Positions 35,268-42,013 of a stretch of 42,013 nucleotides of DNA are shown piece by piece. Positions within the stretch are counted from its first letter, which is position 1. Every line of letters begins with the position of its first letter. This DNA comes from Falsochrobactrum ovis. Its GTDB lineage: Bacteria > Pseudomonadota > Alphaproteobacteria > Rhizobiales > Rhizobiaceae. A model generated the notes under the pieces. The model worked only from the letters and a program-made list of their open reading frames with translations. It was not told where the DNA came from and ran no database searches. The position numbers were made by a program, and so were the translations under genes. Location: contig NZ_QLMK01000017.1 in assembly GCF_003259955.1 (NCBI RefSeq), positions 1-42,013 on the forward strand, written 5' to 3'.

Positions 35268-35798
35268 ATGGTCAAGAGGCGAATTTTTAAGGGGGATAAA
35301 TTACCGTTGCGAACAGACAGCCGATTATCGAGGATGCTCCATGTTCTCTTGCACATGGCACGGTACGATGGCTCATTGACCTCTGAGCAGATCGCCAACA
35401 TGCTCGGCACTAACCCTGTTCTGGTCCGAAGGACGATGGCCGGCTTGCGGCGCGCAGGATATGTGCGTTCGGAAAAAGGGCATGGCGGCGGATGGTCGCT
35501 TGCGCGAGACCTGAATGAAATCACGCTGCTTGACATACACAATGCCATCGGCGGCCCAAAGATATTCGCTATAGGAAACATGAGCGACAATCCGCACTGT
35601 GCAGTTGAAAGGGTCGTCAACGCCACAATTGATGATGCCCTTCAGAGCGCGGAAGCCCTGCTGCTTAAGCGTCTCAGCTCCGTTCGGCTATCCGACCTTG
35701 CAAATGAATTTGAGCGTATTTGCTCGGCGAGCGGATGGGATGACGACCATTGGCCAACCGATCTCGATCCGGCAGAAAGTTCTGAGGGGTTGACTTAA
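35268..35798 (+). CDS. Rrf2-family transcriptional regulator
   Basis: A 176-residue regulator with an N-terminal winged helix: LRTDSRLSRMLHVLLHMA, LTSEQIANMLGTNPVLVRRTMAGLRRAGYVRSEKGHGGGWSLAR (the Rrf2 wing). A single Cys region (NPHCAVE) in the loop replaces the three-Cys iron-sulfur site of IscR/NsrR, so it may be thiol-based. Many relatives start at the RTDSRLS segment. A TTG at 35307 with AAGGGGG upstream may be the true start in place of the ATG given. It is divergent from the FAD oxidoreductase operon, 129 nt away. Confidence 0.85.
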   Translation: MVKRRIFKGDKLPLRTDSRLSRMLHVLLHMARYDGSLTSEQIANMLGTNPVLVRRTMAGLRRAGYVRSEKGHGGGWSLARDLNEITLLDIHNAIGGPKIFAIGNMSDNPHCAVERVVNATIDDALQSAEALLLKRLSSVRLSDLANEFERICSASGWDDDHWPTDLDPAESSEGLT

Positions 35799-35908
35799 CA
35801 ACTGTATTTGCCAAACTCGGTGGGCGGAACCTTTCTCACCCACTGCACACGGGCCATTTAAGCCGCTCCGGTTTGCCGGAGGTTCCAACTTCAAAATGGG
35901 ATGGAGCC

Positions 35909-36185
35909 ATGACGAGCAAAGCGGCGAAGATGTTTTCCCCGAGATACGCCAAGCGTGCAGTGCGGATGGTGTTGGATCACGACGCTGATCGTTCTAACGG
36001 CTGTGCTGCTTGCTAGCCGATCTTCGTCAAGATCGGCTGTTCGGCGCACACGCTGCCGGATTGAGTGAAGAAGCCAAGGCCGATGCCGCCAAGCGGGCCG
36101 GTTTATCGACGGATGTGGCAGCGAAGTTGAAGGCCCTTGCGCGGAGGAACCAGGAGCTTCGGCAGTCCAACAGTGGCGGGACTAG
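35909..36185 (+). pseudogene. IS3-family OrfA remnant with stop and frameshifts
   Basis: The start MTSKAAKMFSPRYAKRAVRM and VLDHDADRSNG is a clear IS3 OrfA beginning. It is followed by a stop, then KIGCSAHTLPD with another stop, then in a shifted frame DAAKRAGLSTDVAAKLKALARRNQELRQSN. Homology ends near 36185. OrfB is absent. It is an old degraded insertion between the Rrf2 gene and the hydrolase gene. Confidence 0.75.
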
Positions 36186-36233
36186 CGGATCGGACCGCCC
36201 CGCGTCATCTCCTGATATCAAAGCGCTAGATAC

Positions 36234-37481
36234 CTACTGAGTAACATAGACTGCATCGCGGATATTCTTCGCGAACTTGCCGTAAATGCCTTCCCAGGCC
36301 GTGTTGGTCATCGATACGATGATCAACTCATTCTCTGGATCTATGAACCAAGTGTGGCCATAGGCACCGCTCCAAGCGAAGGTACCGGAGGGCTGCGGTG
36401 TCTTCTCCTTATCAGCATTCAAAAGAACTGCACCACCAATGCCGAAACCCCAAGCGGCCTCACCTTCCTGCAAGCCCGCGTAGATATCCATCATGAGGTC
36501 CACCATGGGCAGGGGGGGCGTCTGGGGCGTCATCATCGTTTCGATAGCCATCCCGTCTAGAAAACCGTCTTCGGAAGAGAGAGCCAGCAACAGCCGCATC
36601 ATGTCACCGGCTGTGCCGGACATGCCGGCACCAGCGGACGGCCAGGCATCGGGATCAGTGTTGCGCGAGGGCTCAAATCGAGCCGACATTCCCAATAGAG
36701 GAACACGTTCGTCGTCCTCTATCCGAACTGGACCTTGCTCTCCATCTCGATAAGTGGCGGCCAGCCTGTTCAAATCCCAAGCCGGGACATGGAATGTGGT
36801 ATCCGACATCTGCAGAGGTCCCGTCACAAGATCCCGAACTGCGACCTCAAGCGGAAGAAGAGTTGCACGTTCGATCACGCGTCCCATCACGTCGATGCCA
36901 AGTCCGTAATTCCAGTCTTCGCCGGGCGCAAAGCGCAGCTCAACTGAAGCCAGACGGTCGAGGTTCTCCTGTAGAGTGATTCCCCTACCGAATCCACCAT
37001 CCTGGACCCCAACCTGATTATAGGGGCCTGTACCACCTTCATCCGCCGCATAGCCAATTCCGGAAGTGTGGCTCAGTAGCTGGCGAAGGGTAATCGTTGG
37101 GGTTTTACCTTCGTATTCCGGTCGAAAGCCCGGAATCCAGTCCGTGACCGGCCGATCCAGATCGAGCAGGCCCATTTCGACCAAGCGCATGGCTGCTGCG
37201 GTGACGACGAGTTTGGACAGCGATGACAGGCGAAATATTGTTTTCTCATTCATTGCGCGGTTAGCCTCGATATCGGCCAAACCATCAGCGCGACGGTAGA
37301 CGACCTCGCCATCCTTAGCAACGAGAACCACCGCTCCGGCAATACGATCTTCCGCAATCGCTGTCTGGATCGCGCTGTCCAAATGCGCAATCGCCGCAGC
37401 ACTGAGCGGTTCAGCGGCCGTTGGGGTGATCGCCAAGGCCGACGTTACAAAGACAATGGACGTCAAAACGAGGGATTTCAC
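36234..37481 (-). CDS. Secreted class C beta-lactamase-fold serine hydrolase
   Basis: A 415-residue protein with a signal peptide (ending TPTAAEPL). The nucleophile motif SxxK is Ser87-Leu-Ser-Lys90 (RLSSLSKLV). TLRQLLSHTSGIGY is the usual family stretch. The second motif is WNYGLGIDVMG, with Tyr but without the Asn of YxN. The KTG equivalent is in GAYGHTWFIDP (HTW). Such proteins are esterases, D-aminopeptidases or carboxypeptidase relatives. A true AmpC function is unlikely given the motif changes. Located between an IS3 remnant and an AraC-type gene transcribed away. Confidence 0.85.
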   Translation of the reverse strand: MKSLVLTSIVFVTSALAITPTAAEPLSAAAIAHLDSAIQTAIAEDRIAGAVVLVAKDGEVVYRRADGLADIEANRAMNEKTIFRLSSLSKLVVTAAAMRLVEMGLLDLDRPVTDWIPGFRPEYEGKTPTITLRQLLSHTSGIGYAADEGGTGPYNQVGVQDGGFGRGITLQENLDRLASVELRFAPGEDWNYGLGIDVMGRVIERATLLPLEVAVRDLVTGPLQMSDTTFHVPAWDLNRLAATYRDGEQGPVRIEDDERVPLLGMSARFEPSRNTDPDAWPSAGAGMSGTAGDMMRLLLALSSEDGFLDGMAIETMMTPQTPPLPMVDLMMDIYAGLQEGEAAWGFGIGGAVLLNADKEKTPQPSGTFAWSGAYGHTWFIDPENELIIVSMTNTAWEGIYGKFAKNIRDAVYVTQ

Positions 37482-37617
37482 GATTCTAGCTCCTTTCCCA
37501 AACGGTGCCCTGGGCTTCTCCCTACGCTACCGTTGCCAGAGCTGGCGTGCTAGATCGTAATTGGTTATGTTTTCGATCTATTCGTCTAAGTAGCCTGCCT
37601 TGGGGGACAAGCGATCG

Positions 37618-38583
37618 ATGGACGTCTTGAGCAGCCTCGTCAGCTTCCTCCGTTTGCGCGGGGATCTTTACGGGCGACTTGTACTTGCCGCACCATTCAA
37701 CCTCCGATTTCCATCGGAAGTCGGGCACTACCTCCTCGTCCTTTCCGGGCGGGTTCGACTTGCGATGTCAGGGACGGAGCACGTATTAGTACCCAGTGAT
37801 TTCGTCTTCATACCGAGTTCGGACTCTTTCTCGCTGCTCAGTGATACACCCGACCGCGTGCCTGTTCGCGACTTTACTGAGGATGAGGGGCGAGCTTATC
37901 AACAAAGGGGAATCATCCGCACCGAGGGTGACGAGAAACAAGGATGCGAACTGCTGTCGGGGTGTTTCCACTTTGCTCCGCACGAGATTGATCTGCTGAT
38001 CGACCAGATGAGCGCTCCACTCATTCACAATATCAATGCCAACAACTCCGCCCCGTGGTTGAGCAGCGTGTTCGATGTCATCAATAGCGAGATGTCCACA
38101 GCCCGACCTGGATCGTTCTCGATCGTTGACCGGATGCTTGAGACGATGCTGATCGAGGCTTTGCGACACCGATTGCAAGCGTCTTCCGTAGGTTCAGCCA
38201 GTTGGCTTAGAGCATTGCAGGACCAGCGAATAGGGCGCGTGCTGCACAAGATCCACTTCTCGCCGCAGGAGAACTGGACAGTTGCACGGCTTGCCAAAGT
38301 AGCGGGAATGTCCCGCTCTAGCTTCACAACCCTGTTTCACACACTCACGGGGCGCACCCCGATGGAACACCTCACTCGTTGGCGGATCCAACGTGCAGCC
38401 CATTTGTTGACAGACGGACAAAGCCGGTCCGTGAGAGAGACCCTTGAACAGGTCGGATATCGCTCGGAAGCTGCCTTCCGCAGGCAATTCGCCGCAGTTT
38501 TTGGCCAGTCGCCTAAGGCTTATCAAGCCGGGAAAAGACGTCAAAGACCAGCTTCTAAGCTCGACAAAACTCCGAGGGATTAG
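37618..38583 (+). CDS. AraC-family regulator with cupin sensor domain
   Basis: A 321-residue regulator. A cupin-type N-terminal domain (MDVLSSLVSFLRLRGDLYGR, VGHYLLVLSGRVRLAM, LVPSDFVFIPSS) is of the kind seen in AraC_binding_2/cupin_6 proteins. The C-terminal double helix-turn-helix (ENWTVARLAKVAGMSRSSFT, then TRWRIQRAAHLLTDG and VGYRSEAAFRRQFAAVFGQSPKAY) is complete. The ATG at 37618 follows GGGGGACAAGCG and is preferred over a TTG 18 nt earlier. It is divergent from the serine hydrolase (136 nt gap), which is a likely target. Confidence 0.88.
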   Translation: MDVLSSLVSFLRLRGDLYGRLVLAAPFNLRFPSEVGHYLLVLSGRVRLAMSGTEHVLVPSDFVFIPSSDSFSLLSDTPDRVPVRDFTEDEGRAYQQRGIIRTEGDEKQGCELLSGCFHFAPHEIDLLIDQMSAPLIHNINANNSAPWLSSVFDVINSEMSTARPGSFSIVDRMLETMLIEALRHRLQASSVGSASWLRALQDQRIGRVLHKIHFSPQENWTVARLAKVAGMSRSSFTTLFHTLTGRTPMEHLTRWRIQRAAHLLTDGQSRSVRETLEQVGYRSEAAFRRQFAAVFGQSPKAYQAGKRRQRPASKLDKTPRD

Positions 38584-39438
38584 TTGCAGAGATGGGACAT
38601 TACTCTCAGTTTTCGCGTTGAACTATCTAAACTTGGAGCTGTTCCATGCTCTTGGGGTCGACGAAATACATGGTAGCCAAGCTGCGATTTCAGCGATCAG
38701 CTCGAGGACTCGTCGCATTGAAACGCCGAGATCATATGCTTTCGGCAGAAGCTCCACGTTTCTTTCGGTCGCCAATGCAACCCCATTCCCGCATCCCTGG
38801 ACAAGATGACCTTCTCCATCCGCGTCTGGTCAGATGATCGTCTCATCCGCTATGTGCTGGTGAAGCTCGCCGCGCCAATTGACTGTGATTTCTTCGAACG
38901 GGAAGGCCTGCTTCTTTCCCTCGCATCACGGGCGGCTTGAAACATCGCCTCGCTTGGTCGCGGGGCTGATATCTGCAGCACGCTTTCAAGCTTTCGGACA
39001 AAGCTGTAATGTCCGCGGGATCAAGCATCCCTAATATTTGCACTTCACCGGCGATACGTTCCTCCAGCATAGTCGGTGACATGAGCGATGGGTCGGGGTC
39101 AATACTACTGTTATGGAACAATTTATTGCCCACCCAACGGATGTCCCGCTATGCGCGCGGGCCCAGCGCTGCTTGTCGGATTGGTGAAGGAGCGGCGAGT
39201 CTTTGGCAGAAAAATCTTCGCTTGCCCACAACACTCACCGCGTGAAAAGTTGTTTAGAGCGGTCTACGTATCCGATGGCATGGTAATCTTCACCGTTCTT
39301 AAGGCTGGAACGGTAGAACACACGCGACCACTTTCAGTTTTTGAGTGGGTGTAATACCGTCAATGCCTGTATCCGGCCGTTCACGATTTGCACTCCTGCA
39401 GTCCAGCAGGGATCGCATGATCCGATCAGCGTGCCAAT
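38584..39438. other. 855-bp region without a confident gene
   Basis: Several short frames exist, none with recognisable domains. On the minus strand 38650-38830 reads LVQGCGNGVALATERNVE then LGVSMRRVLELIAEIAAW, which looks protein-like but has no start or clear family. On the plus strand a frame ending at 39354 reads GLVKERRVFGRKIFACPQ and later VYVSDGMVIFTVLKAG; it might be a 67-residue protein from the ATG at 39151. Both may be remnants of genes lost by rearrangement. No RNA gene or array was seen. Confidence 0.4.
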
Positions 39439-40383
39439 TCATCGGGTGAACACCGCATCAGCAAAATCCGCAATCGCCGTCGCTGTCGCCACTGGCTCTT
39501 CTTCGGAAACCCAATGACCAGCATTCGGAATGACTTTAGTCTGGATGTTAGTCACCCCTAGTGCAGCAAGTGATGCTTCCATGACGGGAAGTGCTGACGC
39601 CGTCGAAAACTCAGCTCCCAAAATTAGTATTGGCACCTGAAGCTTCGATTTCTGTTCTGCAAAGAACGCTGCGTCCGTGTCAAAAGCGCGATAAAATTCG
39701 AAACCTGCACGTAAACTGTCCGCTGATCTATATGCTTCAGCGTAGGTTTCCACATCATCATCCGAGATCGCATCCGAATTTCCAGATACTTTGTCGATGA
39801 AATAGCGGAAATACTCCGCTTGACGACCTGCAACGAGAGTTTCTGCGAGTCCATCCTGCGCATGGAAGTCGAAGTGCCATGCATGCCGGCTCGTCGCAAC
39901 ATCATCCCACGGAGCAAGTCCCGGAATGGGAACATCAAGAATAACAATCCCGCTCGCTTCGTTTGGATAAAGCCGACCATAAGCGTAGGCTACCATGCCG
40001 CCGATATCGTGGCCAACAATCAGAGGAGATTCTAACCCAAGCTGGTCTACAAATCCCTTGATATCATTCGCCAGGGAGGCTTTATCCCAGCGCTGTTTCG
40101 GCGCGTTGGAGCCACCGATGCCGCTCAAATCCGGGGCATAGACAATATAGTTCTTTTCAAGATAGGGTATTATGGAGCGAAACTTATCCGCGCTTTGCGG
40201 CCAGCCGTGAAGCAACACGATGGGAGGACCGTCAGTGCCAGCAGATAAATATCGGAATGTCTGCTCACCAACCTTTAGCGTTTGGTCGCTGATCGAAGGT
40301 GATTGTGCCCAAGCCTGGAAGGCGAGAGCTATTGCGAAAAACGCGGACAGAACGACTTTTGTCACCTCATTTCGTGGTATCAT
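39439..40383 (-). CDS. Secreted alpha/beta hydrolase, epoxide-hydrolase type
   Basis: A 314-residue protein with an export signal (ending FQAWAQSPS). The oxyanion motif is LLHGWPQSADKF, the nucleophile elbow is VGHDIGGMVAY with Asp126, and the catalytic His is in NAGHWVSEEEP. An Asp nucleophile and HGWPQ are typical of epoxide hydrolases and haloalkane/haloacid dehalogenases, not of Ser esterases. The periplasmic location is unusual for the family but known. A palindromic operator lies upstream (40465-40485), and an IS3 element separates the gene from whatever was beyond, perhaps its regulator. Confidence 0.88.
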   Translation of the reverse strand: MIPRNEVTKVVLSAFFAIALAFQAWAQSPSISDQTLKVGEQTFRYLSAGTDGPPIVLLHGWPQSADKFRSIIPYLEKNYIVYAPDLSGIGGSNAPKQRWDKASLANDIKGFVDQLGLESPLIVGHDIGGMVAYAYGRLYPNEASGIVILDVPIPGLAPWDDVATSRHAWHFDFHAQDGLAETLVAGRQAEYFRYFIDKVSGNSDAISDDDVETYAEAYRSADSLRAGFEFYRAFDTDAAFFAEQKSKLQVPILILGAEFSTASALPVMEASLAALGVTNIQTKVIPNAGHWVSEEEPVATATAIADFADAVFTR

Positions 40384-40464
40384 CTAAATCTCCTACGAGT
40401 GAACGGGACCATTAGCGCTCGATTGAGACCGGATCTCGTGAACATTAGGCACGTTCAGCGATTC

Positions 40465-40485
40465 ATGTAACTTCATATGTTACAT
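40465..40485. promoter_or_regulatory. Palindromic operator upstream of the epoxide-hydrolase-like gene
   Basis: ATGTAAC and GTTACAT form perfect 7-bp arms with a 7-nt AT-rich spacer, 82 nt upstream of the hydrolase start. The shape is common for TetR-type operators. No TetR gene is in the window. It is not related to the Zur boxes, which have a 3-nt centre. Confidence 0.5.
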
Positions 40486-40622
40486 CAAGTGCCCCTTGTC
40501 AACCTGGTATGCATGGGGCTGCATTTCCTATAGCAGCAGGAGGGACCCCTTGACAGTGAGGTGGTCCCGGTTTCGGAGACAGGGGCATAAGGTGGATTTT
40601 CCGATGAGAAGGACGATCCAGC

Positions 40623-40905
40623 ATGAAGACACGCAGACGGTTTACGGCCGAGTTCAAGGCCAAGGTTGCGCTTGAGGCAATCCGCGGCGAGCGGACGATT
40701 TCGGAGCCGTTCCACGAAACACCAGCTTCACCCGAACCAGATCACGCAGTGGAAACGGCAAGCCGTCGAGAACCTGGCCAAGGCGCTCGACGACAAGGCT
40801 TCAGATGCGCAGGTCGGCCGGGAAGCCGAGGTGACGAAGCTGCACGCCAAGATCGGTCAGCTCGTCGTCGAGCGGGATTTTTTGGCCAAGGCCTTCGATC
40901 GCTGA
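40623..40905 (+). pseudogene. IS3 OrfA with a +1 frameshift
   Basis: The start MKTRRRFTAEFKAKVALEAI then RGERTISE is in one frame. After an extra T near 40709, the normal continuation STKHQLHPNQITQWKRQAVE, VGREAEVTKLHAKIGQL and VVERDFLAKAFDR is in the next frame and stops at 40905. Deleting one T restores the helix-turn-helix/leucine-zipper OrfA of about 94 residues. Without OrfA the element should not transpose normally. Confidence 0.8.
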
Positions 40906-40922
40906 GCCTGGATCGGAGGAGA

Positions 40923-41759
40923 ATGATGATTGACCCCGATCACGAACGGCTCTCGATCCGCCGCCAGTGCGAACTGGTCTCGATCTCGCGGGCGTCCTTC
41001 TATCGACAGCCCGCCGGCGAGAGCCCGGAGAACCTCGAACTGATGCGCATCATCGACGAGGCCTTCATGGAGATGCCCTGGTATGGCTCGCGCCAGATGG
41101 CACGGCACCTGCGCCGTCAAGGCTGGTGCGTGGGCCGCAAGCGGGTCCGGCGGCTGATGCGCAAGATCGGCCTGTCACCGATCTACCAGGCTCCGAAGAC
41201 CAGCGAGCCGCATCCCCAGCACCGCATCTATCCATACCTGCTGCGGCATCTGGCGATCGAGCGGCCCAATCAGGTCTGGTGTGCCGACGTGACCTACATC
41301 CCAATGCGACGCGGCTTCCTTTACCTCGTCGCCATCATGGACTGGTTCAGCCGCAAGGTGCTGTCCTGGCGGCTGTCGAACACGATGGAGGCCGACTTCT
41401 GCGTCGCTGCTCTGGAAGAGGCGATTGCCCGGCACGGCAGGCCCGACATCTTCAACACCGACCAGGGGAGCCAGTTCACCAGCTTCGCCTTCACCACGAC
41501 GTTGAAGGACGCCGGTATCCGTATCTCCATGGACGGGCGCGGCCGCTGGATGGACAATGTCTTCATCGAGCGACTATGGCGCAGCCTCAAATACGAGTGC
41601 GTCTTCCTCAATGCCTTCGAGACCGGCAGCGAAGCCCGGGCCGGTATCGGTTCCTGGATCGACTATTACAACCGGCGACGTCCGCACTCGACCTTCGGCG
41701 GCAGGACGCCCGACGAGGTCTATGATAAGCAAGAAATGACGGAGCAACTGGCGGCGTAG
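40923..41759 (+). CDS. IS3-family transposase OrfB
   Basis: A 278-residue DDE integrase-type transposase subunit. An HTH_21-like region (YGSRQMARHLRRQGWCVGRKRVRRLM) is followed by the rve core with catalytic residues in WCADVTYIPM (Asp), FNTDQGSQFTS (Asp) and MDNVFIERLWRSLKYE (Glu). It ends YYNRRRPHSTFGGRTPDEVY. The frame is also open upstream through the shifted part of orfA, which is how a fused OrfAB would be made. Intact, but its partner OrfA is broken. Confidence 0.9.
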   Translation: MMIDPDHERLSIRRQCELVSISRASFYRQPAGESPENLELMRIIDEAFMEMPWYGSRQMARHLRRQGWCVGRKRVRRLMRKIGLSPIYQAPKTSEPHPQHRIYPYLLRHLAIERPNQVWCADVTYIPMRRGFLYLVAIMDWFSRKVLSWRLSNTMEADFCVAALEEAIARHGRPDIFNTDQGSQFTSFAFTTTLKDAGIRISMDGRGRWMDNVFIERLWRSLKYECVFLNAFETGSEARAGIGSWIDYYNRRRPHSTFGGRTPDEVYDKQEMTEQLAA

Positions 41760-41867
41760 AAACCAACCCGATCCACCTTAGCCAAGCCGCCAAACTGTCT
41801 CACCAGGCGGGTCCACCTCTGTTTCAGGAGGCATCTTCAGCGCCCTCTTAGGCTCAGGACTCATTGC

Positions 41868-42013
41868 TCATAGCCAGAAGATAACGGTTGCGGCGAGAGC
41901 GATGGCAGAGAAGAAGGTCATAGGGCACCTGTCGTAGCGCGTAGCGACACGTCGCCAGTCTTTTAGACGCCCGAACATGATCTCGATCCGGTTGCGCCGT
42001 TTGTAGCGGCGCT
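41868..42013 (-). pseudogene. C-terminal end of an IS5-family transposase, cut by the window edge
   Basis: The minus strand reads RRYKRRNRIEIMFGRLKDWR then RVATRYDRCPMTFFSAIALA and ATVIFWL before TGA. This is the usual end of IS5/IS427-type transposases (the Y-2-R-3-E-6-K region: R..IE..FGRLKDWRR). Only about 47 codons are in the window, so I cannot tell whether the gene is intact beyond the edge. It starts about 50 bp after the IS3 element. Confidence 0.75.

Larger units (their letters stand above)
40558..41820 (+). mobile_element. IS3-family insertion sequence
   Basis: An element of about 1.26 kb with imperfect terminal inverted repeats: left TGAGGTGGTCCCGG, right (reverse strand) AGAGGTGGACCCGC. 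Both ends also share GAGACAG and TAAGGTGGA further in. It contains orfA (frameshifted) and an intact orfB. A T6 slippery run at 40878-40883 near the orfA end is a candidate -1 frameshift site for the OrfAB fusion. No clear target duplication was found at the limits I chose. Confidence 0.8.

Overview
The window looks like accessory DNA from an alphaproteobacterium of the Rhizobiales/Hyphomicrobiales type. The evidence is the aztABCD zinc operon layout with a Fur-family Zur, a Rhizobiales-style TraG/ribbon-helix-helix pair from a conjugative element, an ScfR-like regulator beside prpB, and the protein style overall. It is a mosaic: at least four insertion-sequence types or remnants, a serine-recombinase tail at the left edge and many broken genes show that it was assembled and eroded by transfer. 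The right part (about 33.5-40.5 kb) is visibly less GC-rich than the rest. No genome-level identification was possible.

Layout. (1) 0.1-0.3 kb: recombinase remnant. (2) 0.55-7.3 kb: a four-gene plus-strand operon behind a Zur-like box, encoding a TonB-dependent receptor, a giant exported and C-terminally anchored CobN-like chelatase, an ExbB/MotA-like channel protein and a small DUF2149 protein with ExbD-like topology. (3) 7.4-11.6 kb: a minus-strand copper block (DUF2946, PCuAC chaperone, frameshifted Sco, small membrane protein, YcnI/DUF1775, CopC-CopD fusion). (4) 11.9-18.3 kb: zinc uptake, with aztA, aztB, aztC, an AztD-ZinT fusion and a COG0523 GTPase (zigA-like) on the minus strand and zur divergent on the plus strand. 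(5) 18.3-20.4 kb: a decayed second COG0523 gene that keeps its Zur box, a truncated small gene and an IS21-type 3' remnant. (6) 20.4-28.5 kb: nrdAB and metE in opposite directions, each behind a near-identical cobalamin riboswitch, with the remains of a regulator and prpB between them. (7) 28.5-33.4 kb: two broken LysR genes, a P-loop kinase-like gene, a conjugation remnant (TraG and an RHH protein) and an IS21-type 5' remnant. (8) 33.6-40.4 kb: Rrf2 regulator divergent from an FAD oxidoreductase/methyltransferase pair, an IS3 remnant, a beta-lactamase-fold hydrolase, an AraC regulator and an epoxide-hydrolase-like protein. (9) 40.5-42.0 kb: an IS3-family element and the end of an IS5-type transposase.

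How it works together (inference). Four 15-bp boxes of one pattern, roughly TGTWAYGTTATWACA, lie before the receptor/CobN operon, between aztA and zur, before the AztD-ZinT gene and before the decayed GTPase gene. They define a local zinc-starvation regulon. High-affinity zinc uptake (AztABC with AztD/ZinT chaperones) and intracellular allocation (COG0523 GTPase) are thereby linked to an outer-membrane receptor and a periplasmic chelatase with its own candidate proton motor. Separately, metE and nrdAB are cobalamin-independent substitutes for B12 enzymes and are repressed by B12 through twin riboswitches. The NrdB has phenylalanine at the radical-tyrosine position and the exact ligand spacing of Mn/Fe class Ic enzymes. 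The strongest candidates for new biology are the Zur-linked CobN/ExbB/DUF2149 machine, the AztD-ZinT fusion, the B12-riboswitch-controlled class Ic reductase and the IS21 halves that bracket 12 kb of cargo.
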